DNA from: Paraglaciecola sp. MB-3u-78
Lineage (GTDB): Bacteria; Pseudomonadota; Gammaproteobacteria; Enterobacterales; Alteromonadaceae
Assembly: GCF_002835935.1 (NCBI RefSeq)
Contig: NZ_PJCF01000086.1
Span: forward strand, 124,001 to 188,000
Length of the DNA: 64,000 bases
Reading direction: 5' to 3'
The notes below the pieces were generated by a model. That model had not been told where the DNA came from. It searched no databases and saw nothing but the letters and a program-made list of their open reading frames with translations. Positions within the stretch are counted from its first letter, which is position 1; each line of letters begins with the position of its first letter. Both the position numbers and the translations under genes were made by a program. This document shows positions 8,001 through 17,830 of the stretch, piece after piece.

Positions 8001-10112
8001 TCATGATGGGTGTTTATCTTCATCAGCATCCAAGACCTCTCTCACTTTATTTGCCAGAGCCTCCATGGAAAACGGTTTCTGCAAAAAGCTAGCGCCTTCT
8101 TCGAGATTTGCTTGGTTACCAAGTATGTCCTGTGGATAGCCAGACATGAAAATTACTTGCAAATTAGGGGTAAGTGCTTGTAATTGAACCGCGAGATCCA
8201 TGCCATTAATTTCGGGCATAATGACATCAGTCATCAATAGATTAATCTCAAATAAGTGCTCACGGAACAGGGCTTCAGCATGATCCCCGCTCGATGCTGC
8301 GAGCACAGTGTAGCCGCTATTTTCCAGCATCGCGGTTTCGATTTCGAGTAACATCTCCTCATCTTCAACCAGAAGTATGGTTTCTGTGCCCTTTTTATAT
8401 GGCGCATCAGTGATTTTTTGTTTCATTTCCTCTGGGGATTTAACTTTTTTAAAATAGATATGAAAAGTGGTGCCTTGTTCAGGTTCACTAAAAACGTTGA
8501 TAAACCCAGCATTCATCTGCACCGCTCCTAACGTAAAAGACAGCCCTAAGCCAGTACCAGATCCTGGGGCTTTGGTCGTATAGAACGGCTCGAAAATTTG
8601 GGCTTTGGTTGGGTTATTCATGCCACAACCATCGTCGCTTACTGAGAGTTTCACATAGTCCCCTGGTGGCATTTCGTCACTATGATTGGTTGCAAAATGC
8701 TCATCTAAGCGACAGTTACGGGTACTAATAGAAATGTGTCCGTTGCCAGAAATCGCATCGCGGGCATTGATACACAAATTAGCCAGAACCTGATCAATCT
8801 GGGTTGGGTCGACTTTAACCGGCCACAGGTCCTGGGCCGGATCCCAGGACACCTGAATGCTCTCGCCAATAAGTTGTTTCAGCATGTCCATCATGGCTGA
8901 TACCGATTTATTTAGATCCAGCACTTTGGGTTCAATCGTTTGTTTTCGGGCAAAGGTCAATAGTTGTCGTGTGAGTTTGGCTGAATGCTCAGCTGCTTTG
9001 GTAATTGACTGTATATGATCCATCAGAGGACTAGCGGGCTCTAGCTTGTTTGTTAGCCATTCAGCCTGCCCAAGAATGACACCCAACATATTGTTGAAAT
9101 CATGTGAAATCCCCCCTGCTAATTTGCCAATGGCCTCTGTCTTTTGAGCCTGATGTAGCTGTTCAGTCAGGCTGAGTTGTTTGGCTTCCTCCGTTTTCTG
9201 GCTGGTGATATCTTCTATTATGGCGATAAAATAATCAGGATCATTATTGATGTCTCTTACAAGATTCATGGTTACTTTGAGCCAAACGATACTACCTGCC
9301 CCAGTGTAATAACGTTTTTCCTTGGCGTAGGTGCTGATCTCATTGTTAATAAGCTGACAAATAGCGGCCTGTTCCCTAGGTAACTCTTCTGGATGTATCA
9401 GGTCTTGAAACCCTTTAGATAAGAGTGCATGTTGTGAATATCCAACAATAGCGCATAGTTTTTGGTTGACCTCTAACCATGCTCCATCTAAACCCATACG
9501 CGCGACTCCCATTGCCGCCTGCTCAAAAACACTTCTAAACTTGTTATCACTTTCCTGCAATTCAGCTTCTACTTGCTTATTGCGAGAAATATCCGTCACC
9601 GTTACCCAGTATTCACCGCACTTCATGGCAACCACATGCAGCAGTCCCCAGAAAAATTCTCCATCAGCTCTGACTAAGCGCATCTCGAAATGCCGTGTAA
9701 TATCCATTTCGAGAGTTGCTTTGAGGTTGTCATAGAAAATGATCTGGTCTTCTTTTAGCAATATTTTACTGATAGGCGCTTTGATCAACTTATTTCGATT
9801 CACCCCCATCATGTTGGCGACGAACAAGTTGCACTCCTTTATTAAATGCCGCTCATCAAGGGTTAAATAGCCGACTGGTGCTAGATCATACAAGTCAAAG
9901 TAGCGAGCCTTCGAAACCTCCAGTTGCTGTTGTGCACTGCGTAGTTCTTCGTTTTGCATGTCTAACTCAATCTGATGCACTAGCAGCTCGTGTAGAAGTT
10001 GCTTGGTCTCTGAGGAAGAGCTTGTTAACCGTTTACCTTCTGGGCTGGCGTCAGGTAATCGTTCGGCACGTTGCCGCAATTCCGCATCAGTTTGAGTTGA
10101 TCTTTGGTTCAT
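8001..10112 (-). CDS. Hybrid sensor histidine kinase with two PAS domains and C-terminal receiver
   Basis: Soluble hybrid kinase of 703 residues with no membrane segment. An N-terminal helix HELLVHQIELDMQNEELR (about 40-60) leads into PAS1 (about 68-180, DLAPVGYLTLDE), PAS2 (about 185-310), a dimerisation/phosphoacceptor helix with the His in GGISHDFNNML (about 337), an ATPase domain with N, G1 (DDGCGM) and G2 (GSGTGLGL) boxes, and a receiver (about 573-692) with LLMTDVIMP as phosphoacceptor. Its start overlaps the stop of the upstream CheB-CheR gene by 4 bases, so the two are translationally coupled. No output protein is nearby. Confidence 0.92.
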   Translation of the reverse strand: MNQRSTQTDAELRQRAERLPDASPEGKRLTSSSSETKQLLHELLVHQIELDMQNEELRSAQQQLEVSKARYFDLYDLAPVGYLTLDERHLIKECNLFVANMMGVNRNKLIKAPISKILLKEDQIIFYDNLKATLEMDITRHFEMRLVRADGEFFWGLLHVVAMKCGEYWVTVTDISRNKQVEAELQESDNKFRSVFEQAAMGVARMGLDGAWLEVNQKLCAIVGYSQHALLSKGFQDLIHPEELPREQAAICQLINNEISTYAKEKRYYTGAGSIVWLKVTMNLVRDINNDPDYFIAIIEDITSQKTEEAKQLSLTEQLHQAQKTEAIGKLAGGISHDFNNMLGVILGQAEWLTNKLEPASPLMDHIQSITKAAEHSAKLTRQLLTFARKQTIEPKVLDLNKSVSAMMDMLKQLIGESIQVSWDPAQDLWPVKVDPTQIDQVLANLCINARDAISGNGHISISTRNCRLDEHFATNHSDEMPPGDYVKLSVSDDGCGMNNPTKAQIFEPFYTTKAPGSGTGLGLSFTLGAVQMNAGFINVFSEPEQGTTFHIYFKKVKSPEEMKQKITDAPYKKGTETILLVEDEEMLLEIETAMLENSGYTVLAASSGDHAEALFREHLFEINLLMTDVIMPEINGMDLAVQLQALTPNLQVIFMSGYPQDILGNQANLEEGASFLQKPFSMEALANKVREVLDADEDKHPS

Positions 10113-13100
10113 GTCTTAAGCTTCCGTTCTTGATTTCTCTTATTATGTCGCTCGGTGGTCGCGATGGCATACACCTCCCCAGCCTGATTTATAAGCCCTG
10201 TGGCGGTAAGCCAAACGTTGATGACTGAACCGTCTTTAGTGAGGCGTTTGGTTTGATACGCCTCTAGAATTTCTTTTTGGCTCAACTGCTTGATCCGGTT
10301 TAACTCTATCATTTGTAAGTCTTCTGGGACCAGTTTAGCGATGTTCAGTATTAACGCTTCCGATTCAGTCCAGCCATACAAACCTTGTGCAGCCGCATTC
10401 CATGCCATAATATTGCCATCCAAGTCCTGCAACAGGATCGCATCGTGGGCATCGCGCACCACAGTCGCTAGACGCAGTTGGTCGTTGGCCTTTTTGAGTG
10501 ATAACTCTGCCTGCTTGTGTTCAGTGATGTTGATAAAGTTGATTACTGCGCCCTCAATCCGGTTGTCAGTGGTGCGGTAGGGCAACATCCGTAACATGAA
10601 ATAGTTGTGGTCTATGGTCTGCACTTCTACTTCACGGGGTATAAGACTATGCAACATAGACTGAAGGTCCTGTTCCAGTTGATTATAAACGCCCAGAGTG
10701 GAGGTAAAGTGCATCAAGGGGCGGCCAATATCCGCATCAATCAGACTAATGATGTTGGTTAACCCGGGCGTAAAACGTAGTATATTCAGTTTTAGATCCA
10801 CAAATATTGTGGCAATACCGGTTCCAACCACCAGATTGTTCATATCGTTATTAAGGTTGGCTGACTCGAGCGCTTTGACTTGTAACTCAGCGTTGGTTGT
10901 GGCCAGTTCTTCGTTCACCGACTGTAACTCCTCTTTAGAAGTTTCGAGCTCTTCATTGGTGGACTGCAACTCTTCGTTGATTGCCTGTAGTTCATCGTTT
11001 GCTGATTTAAGCTCTTCGTTAGCCGCTAACTGTTTCTCGCTGGCACTTTGAATAAAACTATCATTGTCTCGTAATGCTTGTTCAAGTACCGTTATGCGGG
11101 GATCAGTTTGATTACCTTGGCTAGTGGCAGAAACGTCAGTCGGGACGCCCAGCTGACTGGATGCTTCTTCCAATACAACCATGAATAGCGAACTTGCAGC
11201 AACCCCTGTGGTGACTGGGGTAACACTCAGGTTAACGTTGCTATAGTAACCATTGGTTTTGACGCGCACACCGCAACGGCGCACTATATCATTGTCAACT
11301 GCTGCTTTGTGTAGCGCGACTATCAACTCGGGTTGTAAGCCGTCACGGGCCATTTTCAGAATATTGTAAGAGTCGATCCCACCTGTAACAGGTTCAATAT
11401 ACATCCCAGCGCGGCCATGTACATAAAGGATGTCGCCATTCTGGTTGACTAAAACACCGGCTTGAACCAGCTGTTTTAATATCGCTTTCTCAGCCAGTTC
11501 TTTTATTGGAGCATTATAAGGTAATGCTTCTAGGCTGCCTTTCGGTTCTGCGGTATTGAGAGAAGAATACAACTTTGAAGACTTATGATGAGAGATATAG
11601 CTATCTATTTTACGTTGGTACAATTTTTGTTTGTTATTAAGTGTGGTAAAAGACGAACTTAAGTCACCAAGGGTTTCAGAGCTCCCCAAAAATAGCAAAC
11701 CACCTGGGTTTAATGCATAGTGAAACAGTGAAATGATTTTCGCTTGTAGAGGCGGCCCCATATAGATCATCAGGTTACGACAACTGATCAGGTCAAGGTT
11801 AGAAAAGGGGGGATCCCTGACCACATTTTGCTCAGAAAAAATCAACATTTTTCGAATGTTTTCATTAATACGATAGGTTTTGGTTTTAGTATTAAAACTA
11901 AAATACTGTGCTAAGCGCTCCGGTGTTACATCACTGGCAATACTTTGAGGGAACACACCTTGACGGGCCTTCTCAACCGCTAATGTATCAATATCGCTGG
12001 CGAACACTTGCACTTTGAAGTTGTTATTAGGCAATTGGTCTAACTTTTCCTGTAGCAAAATGGCAATAGAGTAAGCTTCTTCGCCGGTACAACAGCCGCA
12101 GACCCAAATCCGGATCTCACGGTTGGCTGGCTTATTGTCAAATAACGTTGCTGTAACCACTTGCTCAAGTGCCGCGAACGCCTCTGGATCTCGGAAAAAA
12201 TTAGTCACACCAATCAATAAGTCGTGAAACAATAAATCAATTTCTTTTGGCATCTGTTGTACATATTTCACATAGTCTTCAAGCTTGGTGATTTGGTGTG
12301 CTGCCATGCGCCGTTCAATACGACGATGAATAGTACTTTGTTTGTAACCAGAAAAATCATGACCAGTTTGGACACGGATCAGCACAAATAACTTCTTCAA
12401 AAAGTTATCAGTTTGCGAATCAGAAGTAGTGGTCGCTATCCGAGACTTCCCGTAGGCATACTTAGCGTATATCAGAAGTCGGTTTGGCATGTCCGCAGGC
12501 GCCAGCACATAGTCTACCAATCCGGTTTTGATCGCAGAGTTTGACATGCCATCGAATTCGCAAGACTCCATGCTTTGCACCATGGCCATGCCGCCTTCAG
12601 CTTTGATCTCTCGAAGACCCAGTGTGCCATCACTGCCGGTACCAGAAAGGATGATACAAATGGCCCGTTCACGAAGGTCCTGGGCCAAAGAGCGAAACAG
12701 AAAATCAATGGGGAAAGGGTGACCTCGTGGTGTCAATGGTTCCAGCAATTGTAATGTGCCATTGATAAAAGCCATGAATCGGTTGGGCGGAATGATATAA
12801 ACGCAGTTTGGTTTCACAACAACACCATCCTCGACTAGGATTACCGGCATGGGCGTATAACGTTGCAGCAAATCACAGAGAATGCTCTTGTGATCGGGCG
12901 CCAGATGCTGCACCACCAAAAACGCCATATCCATATCTTTATCAGCAGGTATAGCACGAAAGAAGGTTTCGAAGGCAGCTAAACCTCCTGCAGAAGCACC
13001 GATACCGACAATCGGAAAAGAGGGGGTTACCGGTGTTTTCGAGCTGATTTTTATGTCGCTTTCAGCTTTCTGAATTGTTTCATTTTTTTTTATCGGTGTG

Positions 13101-13129
13101 ATGGACGGCTTATTTTTTTTGGTTACCAT
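10109..13129 (-). CDS. CheB-CheR-PAS fusion protein
   Basis: A three-part protein of 1006 residues. The CheB-type methylesterase domain comes first (PIVGIGASAGGL with the nucleophile Ser, FLVVQHLAPDHKS, ILSGTGSDGTLG). A CheR-type SAM methyltransferase follows (VCGCCTGEEAYSIAI, LISCRNLMIYM). Then comes a coiled coil of repeated NEELxSxNEEL units and at least two PAS domains. I place the start at ATG 13129 because AAGGT lies 8 bases upstream; an upstream in-frame ATG at 13225 would add 32 residues but has no clear ribosome site. No chemotaxis genes are adjacent; it overlaps a hybrid kinase, so it more likely belongs to that signalling pair than to classical chemotaxis. Confidence 0.9.
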   Translation of the reverse strand: MVTKKNKPSITPIKKNETIQKAESDIKISSKTPVTPSFPIVGIGASAGGLAAFETFFRAIPADKDMDMAFLVVQHLAPDHKSILCDLLQRYTPMPVILVEDGVVVKPNCVYIIPPNRFMAFINGTLQLLEPLTPRGHPFPIDFLFRSLAQDLRERAICIILSGTGSDGTLGLREIKAEGGMAMVQSMESCEFDGMSNSAIKTGLVDYVLAPADMPNRLLIYAKYAYGKSRIATTTSDSQTDNFLKKLFVLIRVQTGHDFSGYKQSTIHRRIERRMAAHQITKLEDYVKYVQQMPKEIDLLFHDLLIGVTNFFRDPEAFAALEQVVTATLFDNKPANREIRIWVCGCCTGEEAYSIAILLQEKLDQLPNNNFKVQVFASDIDTLAVEKARQGVFPQSIASDVTPERLAQYFSFNTKTKTYRINENIRKMLIFSEQNVVRDPPFSNLDLISCRNLMIYMGPPLQAKIISLFHYALNPGGLLFLGSSETLGDLSSSFTTLNNKQKLYQRKIDSYISHHKSSKLYSSLNTAEPKGSLEALPYNAPIKELAEKAILKQLVQAGVLVNQNGDILYVHGRAGMYIEPVTGGIDSYNILKMARDGLQPELIVALHKAAVDNDIVRRCGVRVKTNGYYSNVNLSVTPVTTGVAASSLFMVVLEEASSQLGVPTDVSATSQGNQTDPRITVLEQALRDNDSFIQSASEKQLAANEELKSANDELQAINEELQSTNEELETSKEELQSVNEELATTNAELQVKALESANLNNDMNNLVVGTGIATIFVDLKLNILRFTPGLTNIISLIDADIGRPLMHFTSTLGVYNQLEQDLQSMLHSLIPREVEVQTIDHNYFMLRMLPYRTTDNRIEGAVINFINITEHKQAELSLKKANDQLRLATVVRDAHDAILLQDLDGNIMAWNAAAQGLYGWTESEALILNIAKLVPEDLQMIELNRIKQLSQKEILEAYQTKRLTKDGSVINVWLTATGLINQAGEVYAIATTERHNKRNQERKLKT

Positions 13130-13559
13130 GCTAGCTACCTTGTGATCCTTAAAAATACAACGTGCTGATAATCTCTTAAGAGTGGTTGCCTGATTTAGAA
13201 TATTGACTTGTTGCGAGTAAAACAAAACGTATTAAAGGATTTGCGTAATTAATTTCAAGAAAATAGAATCAAAAATCAAAGCTTCTAAACCCGTTACATA
13301 CATTACTCTCATTGGCCCTCTAACGCAGTATAAATACGTAGTATACAATCTGAAAGAGAATGTAAGTTGAGTGGGGAACAATTGCACTCGATGTTTGAAG
13401 GTGGATTTCACCTTAATTTACCTTAATGTCAGCCAAACGCGGCCCTAAAAAAATGGGCATAATCTATCCCACAACATTGTCTGTGAACAATATTCTCTTG
13501 CAATAATCAGTCAGTTTTATTAATTTCAATCATCTCACAAGAATTTAAAAAGACATTTA
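13130..13559. other. Intergenic region between divergent genes
   Basis: No gene seen. It should hold promoters for the CheB-CheR gene (leftward) and the amidase (rightward). A short dyad GGTGGATTTCACC lies near 13400 and is followed by the direct repeat CCTTAATttaCCTTAAT. Neither is a recognised operator. Confidence 0.5.
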
Positions 13560-15200
13560 ATGAAGCATTTACTGTTTTGTGCCATAGCCGCTGGTATTGC
13601 CATTGTTGGTTGTACGTCAACGTTACAACCTTTGGAGACAACACAACCAGTATTGGTTGATACTGATTTTCGCGCCACAGGTATTCTTGCAGGCTCTTTA
13701 CCTGATGTTATTGAAGCGCTGAATAGTAAAGAAATAAGTTCACAAACCCTGGTAAAGTTATACTTAGATCGGATTGAAAAAATTGACAAAAGTGGACCTA
13801 GATTACAATCCATTTTAGCTCTCAATCCTGATGCATTGGAAACTGCCAAGCAACTTGACCAAATGCGGGCAGCAGGCGAAATTTTGGGACCCTTGCACGG
13901 CGTACCTATTTTACTGAAAGACAATATCGAGACAAAAGATCGCATCGCTACTACAGCGGGAGCTCTTGCGCTGAAAGATAATATAACTGGACGTGATAGC
14001 CCTTTGGTTGCAGGATTGCGTGCTCAAGGAGCGATAATTTTGGGTAAAACCAACCTGAGTCAATGGGCCAATTTTCGCTCAGAAGGTTCGATGAGTGGCT
14101 GGAGCGCATTGGGTGGGCAGGTCAGAAATCCGCATATGTTAGATCGCAATCCCTGTGGTTCCAGTTCAGGATCTGGTGCCGCCACTGCGGCTTCTCTTGC
14201 CGCGGCTTCAGTAGGGACTGAAACTAACGGTTCGATTATTTGCCCGTCAAACGCCAACGGCATTGTAGGGTTTAAACCTACAGTGGGGCTTGTGCCCCAG
14301 CAGTATATTATTCCCATTTCTGAGTCTCAGGATACTGCGGGTCCAATGACTAAAACGGTAATGGGTGCTGCGTTGATGATGAGTGCCATGGCCACTACCA
14401 CTCCGGATGTAGACTATAGCGCAGGCCTAAAAAAGGGCGCTCTACAAGGTGTACGAGTCGGCGTTTTGAATTTTGCCAAAGGAGAGTCAAAGCCAATATT
14501 GGCTCACTTCAAAACCGCGTTGATTGATCTTCAGGCTGCTGGGGCCATTCTGGTTGACATAGATGCGCGCCCAGATACCCCCGATAATTTTGGTACCATG
14601 AGCTACGATATTCTTAAATACGAATTTAAAGATGGGATAAATACCTATCTGGCTTCCACGTCTCCTGAACAGGTAACCAGCCGTAACTTGGAACAGTTGA
14701 TCGCTTTTAATGAGGCACACCAAGAAATTGAACTCGCCTTGTTTGACCAAAGTATTTTTGTGGCTTCACAAGCCATGGACTCCCTTGAAAGTGAGGTATA
14801 TAAAACGGCGATTGAAACCGTGCAAAAAGCCACTCGCCAAGCAGGCATTGACACACTATTGCAAACCTACGATGTGCAAGTACTGTTGGCACCTTCCGGG
14901 CCGACAGTGCCAAGAGTGGATCCAATCAATGGCGACGTATGGCCAAATAGCTGGCCTGGGTATGGCGGTCACGCTGCACGGGCAGGGTATCCACATGTGA
15001 CAGTGCCTATGGGTGGTATTCATGGCCTTTCGGTTGGCCTATCATTTATTGGTGGTAAAAATACCGATGCCCAGATGCTCTCCTATGCCTTTGCATACGA
15101 ACAACATTCGTTACGAAGATTAGAGCCGCAGTATCTCAAAAACGCAGAAGCCTTACCTTTTATTGCAGAAGCGATGCAGGGTTATAAAGAAGGATTATGA
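13560..15200 (+). CDS. Amidase-signature lipoprotein
   Basis: A 546-residue amidase-signature hydrolase, probably exported and lipid-anchored: the N-terminus is a signal peptide ending in VGC (Cys18). The Ser-cisSer-Lys triad is visible: Lys120 in GVPILLKDNIETKD, the serine-rich CGSSSGSGAA (about 199-208) and nucleophile Ser225 in GTETNGSI. The conserved GFKPTVGLV follows. It would hydrolyse an amide of an unknown substrate in the periplasm. Family members act on very varied amides, so no substrate is assigned. Confidence 0.9.
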   Translation: MKHLLFCAIAAGIAIVGCTSTLQPLETTQPVLVDTDFRATGILAGSLPDVIEALNSKEISSQTLVKLYLDRIEKIDKSGPRLQSILALNPDALETAKQLDQMRAAGEILGPLHGVPILLKDNIETKDRIATTAGALALKDNITGRDSPLVAGLRAQGAIILGKTNLSQWANFRSEGSMSGWSALGGQVRNPHMLDRNPCGSSSGSGAATAASLAAASVGTETNGSIICPSNANGIVGFKPTVGLVPQQYIIPISESQDTAGPMTKTVMGAALMMSAMATTTPDVDYSAGLKKGALQGVRVGVLNFAKGESKPILAHFKTALIDLQAAGAILVDIDARPDTPDNFGTMSYDILKYEFKDGINTYLASTSPEQVTSRNLEQLIAFNEAHQEIELALFDQSIFVASQAMDSLESEVYKTAIETVQKATRQAGIDTLLQTYDVQVLLAPSGPTVPRVDPINGDVWPNSWPGYGGHAARAGYPHVTVPMGGIHGLSVGLSFIGGKNTDAQMLSYAFAYEQHSLRRLEPQYLKNAEALPFIAEAMQGYKEGL

Positions 15201-15608
15201 TAAAGGGTATAAGCCCCCTTTTAGTACTTTGAACCTTGATTTTTACGCTCACAAAAAAGCCGAATTCACAAGAAGTGTCGCGGCCATCCGTGGTTTTAGT
15301 TATCACGGTTTTAGAAAGAGATTGATGGCACAAGGATATGAATTTTTTGAATTGCCTAACAGCATATCAGCCATTCAACTGTTTAAAAAAAAACGAACCA
15401 GCGACTTATTTCTTATCTTTCCCCCGTTAACTAGCATATTCAAGAAAAAAACCTGAATATTGAAGATGACATATCTGTTTTACCCCTTGTAGAAGTATCT
15501 ACATATTATGCTATTTCTGGTCAATCCCCCTATCGTGAAACACTACAAGCTGCCTTTGATGATTATGCCTCTAAGCATCAACTGACGTTTTTTGACGAAC
15601 TGAATTAA
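15163..15608 (+). pseudogene. Hypothetical gene, apparent frameshift at an A7 run
   Basis: I do not recognise this protein. One frame is open from 15163 (overlapping the amidase end) to 15456 and reads sensibly from about 15240 (DFYAHKKAEFTRSVAAIRGF). It stops just after seven A residues at 15445-15451. Adding one base there joins it to a second stretch, NIEDDISVLPLVEVSTYYAI through FFDELN, ending at TAA 15606-15608. The combined product would be about 120-145 residues. It may be a decayed small gene or an assembly indel; the true start is uncertain. Confidence 0.35.
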
Positions 15609-15700
15609 TACCTTGTCTGCTGGTATTTAACCCGCAGAATTTATGGCGTACAGCTCATAGAAAACATAGCAGGTTCAAGTGCTATGTTTTTTAACCGGGG

Positions 15701-16696
15701 TTACTGTCCAAAACGCTCCGCTGCTGGGGGTTTGTTGTCAACAATACTTTCTATACGTTCGATAACCTCAGGAGTTAACTTTTTAAGAACATGCATCGCG
15801 CTTAAATTGTCTTCTAGTTGCGACAAACGAGAAGCACCTATAATAACTGTACTCACATTTGGATTCTTTAAACACCAAGCTATTGATAAATGGGTTAGGC
15901 TGATGCTTAACTCTTCGGCTAGAGTGCTCAATTGCCGAATTTTATCGAGTTTTTTCTTGCCTTCTTCGCTGGTCCACAAATCCCGCAACCATTCATAACC
16001 TGGGAGCGCTAAACGACTGTCATCTGGAATGCCATCATTATACTTACCCGTTAACAATCCGCTGGCCAATGGCGACCAGATTGTGGTGCCCATGGCATAT
16101 TGTTCATACAGCGGAGTAAACTCACCTTCAATTTTATCTCGGTGCAATAGATTATATTGAGGTTGCTCCATAGTGGGTGGTGTTAAGTGCTCTTGCCGCG
16201 CTATGGCGTGGGCTTGAGTAATTTGCTGTGCGGACCACTCAGAGGTACCCCAATACATCACTTTACCTTGCTGAACTAAGTTGTGCATGGCGCGCACTGT
16301 TTCTTCAATGGGGGTATCAATATCCGGCCGGTGACAAAAATATAAATCCAAATAATCGACACGTAAACGTTTAAGGGCTGCATCACATGCATCACGCACG
16401 TGTTTGGCACTTAAGCCCATTTGCATTTTATGGTCACCGCCCCAAAATACTTTTGAAGACACGGCAAAGGAATCACGTGCTAAACCTAAGCCCGAAATCG
16501 CATCACCCATAATTTGTTCTGATTCACCAGCTTCATAACCTTCGGCATTATCAAAGAAGTTAATGCCGCCATCGTAAGCGGTCTTTAATAGCTGCTTTGC
16601 ATCGTTGATATCAACTTGCTTTCCAAACGTAACCCAAGAGCCCAGCGACAAAGCTGACACTTTTAAACCTGCTTTACCTAAACGACGATATTCCAT
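15701..16696 (-). CDS. Aldo/keto reductase, potassium-channel beta-subunit-like
   Basis: Cytoplasmic NADPH-dependent oxidoreductase of 331 residues with a TIM-barrel fold. The start MEYRRLGKAGLKVSALSLG and the Asp/Tyr/Lys/His catalytic tetrad are visible in INFFDNAEGYEAGESE, VSSKVFWGG and YLDLYFCHRPD. TVIIGASRLSQLEDNL forms the C-terminal cofactor-phosphate site. The sequence resembles the Kv-beta/YghZ branch. Natural substrate unknown. It is divergent from the SDR gene at 16930, which could share a regulatory region. Confidence 0.92.
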   Translation of the reverse strand: MEYRRLGKAGLKVSALSLGSWVTFGKQVDINDAKQLLKTAYDGGINFFDNAEGYEAGESEQIMGDAISGLGLARDSFAVSSKVFWGGDHKMQMGLSAKHVRDACDAALKRLRVDYLDLYFCHRPDIDTPIEETVRAMHNLVQQGKVMYWGTSEWSAQQITQAHAIARQEHLTPPTMEQPQYNLLHRDKIEGEFTPLYEQYAMGTTIWSPLASGLLTGKYNDGIPDDSRLALPGYEWLRDLWTSEEGKKKLDKIRQLSTLAEELSISLTHLSIAWCLKNPNVSTVIIGASRLSQLEDNLSAMHVLKKLTPEVIERIESIVDNKPPAAERFGQ

Positions 16697-16929
16697 ATAT
16701 AATTCCTTGCGATTAAATTAATTCCGAGTGTCTTTATCTCAGAGCGAATTAGTGCGAATTCAGGATCGGTTAGATAACCTTCTGTTTCGCTGTAAGTGCC
16801 CAATACCAATCCGTAAAAAACCTTCATATCGAAGATGAACAAACATTTATCAGCCATTTCTAGCATACTTGGGCATGGTGTGAATACAACGCGCTTAAAA
16901 TTGACTTTTTTAAATAATAGGGATCATAT

Positions 16930-17700
16930 ATGAATAATTTATTTTCGGTTGCTGGAAAAGTCGCCGTGGTTACCGGTGGGTCAAGCGGAATAGGCGCAAT
17001 GATTGCTCGTGGATTTGTCGAAAATGGCGTCAAAACCTATATTACTGCACGCAAACTTGAGCAGTTACAGCAAACGGCTGCTGAATTGGCCACTTTAGGC
17101 GAGTGTATCGCCATTCAATCTGATTTATCAACGATGGAAGGGCTTGACGCTTTTGCAGATGAGATGCTTAAAAGAGAGCCTAAAATCGACATTCTCATTA
17201 ATAATGCAGGTGCAGCCTGGGGGGCCCCAGTTGAGGAATTTCCCGAAGCGGGTTGGGACAAGGTAATGGATTTAAATGTGAAGTCTATTTTCTTTTTAAG
17301 CAAACGTTTATTGCCGGCATTGCGTTTGGCTGGTGCAGCAGATGAACCCTCAAGGATAGTGAATATTGCTTCTGTAAATGGCATCACTCATCCGCGCATG
17401 AACAATTATTCTTATTCTGCCAGCAAAGCGGCTGTCATCCAAATGACACGGCATATGGCAGCAGATCTTCGTCCAAGCCACGTTAATATTAATGGTATCG
17501 CACCTGGTTTTTTTCCTAGCAAGATGACAAAACACGTACTGGTACACGAACAGGAGATAGTGAAGAATCTCCCTGCTCGCAAAATAGGCGAACTTACTGA
17601 TATTGCTGGCACCGCCATTTATCTTTGCTCACGTGCTAGCAACTATGTATGTGGTCACACTGTTGTTTTGGATGGTGGACAAGTCGCCAATGCAGGTTGA
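16930..17700 (+). CDS. Short-chain dehydrogenase/reductase
   Basis: Classical SDR of 256 residues. The cofactor loop is VTGGSSGIGAM (about 14-24), with NNAGAAWG as the structural motif, a Ser in VNIASVNG, and the catalytic pair Tyr162 and Lys166 in YSASK. GIAPGFFPSKMT and VVLDGGQ complete the pattern. An AGGG box precedes the ATG. The substrate is unknown; the ending and the APGFFPSKMT loop resemble 3-oxoacyl/gluconate-type dehydrogenases, which is weak evidence. Confidence 0.92.
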   Translation: MNNLFSVAGKVAVVTGGSSGIGAMIARGFVENGVKTYITARKLEQLQQTAAELATLGECIAIQSDLSTMEGLDAFADEMLKREPKIDILINNAGAAWGAPVEEFPEAGWDKVMDLNVKSIFFLSKRLLPALRLAGAADEPSRIVNIASVNGITHPRMNNYSYSASKAAVIQMTRHMAADLRPSHVNINGIAPGFFPSKMTKHVLVHEQEIVKNLPARKIGELTDIAGTAIYLCSRASNYVCGHTVVLDGGQVANAG

Positions 17701-17830
17701 ACTTAGATAAAACAAAAATTTAGATCCAACGCTGTATTTGTATTAAGAAAAATACAGCGTCAAAGTTTTTTAGGGTGGGGGAAAACCGTTGTATATGTTC
17801 TCATTAATTCACTAAATCTGGTGCAACTTA

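Noticed and set aside
13535-13945. Reverse open frame of 136 codons opposite the amidase start
   Set aside because: It is antisense to the signal peptide and conserved N-terminal region of the amidase and shows no protein motif.
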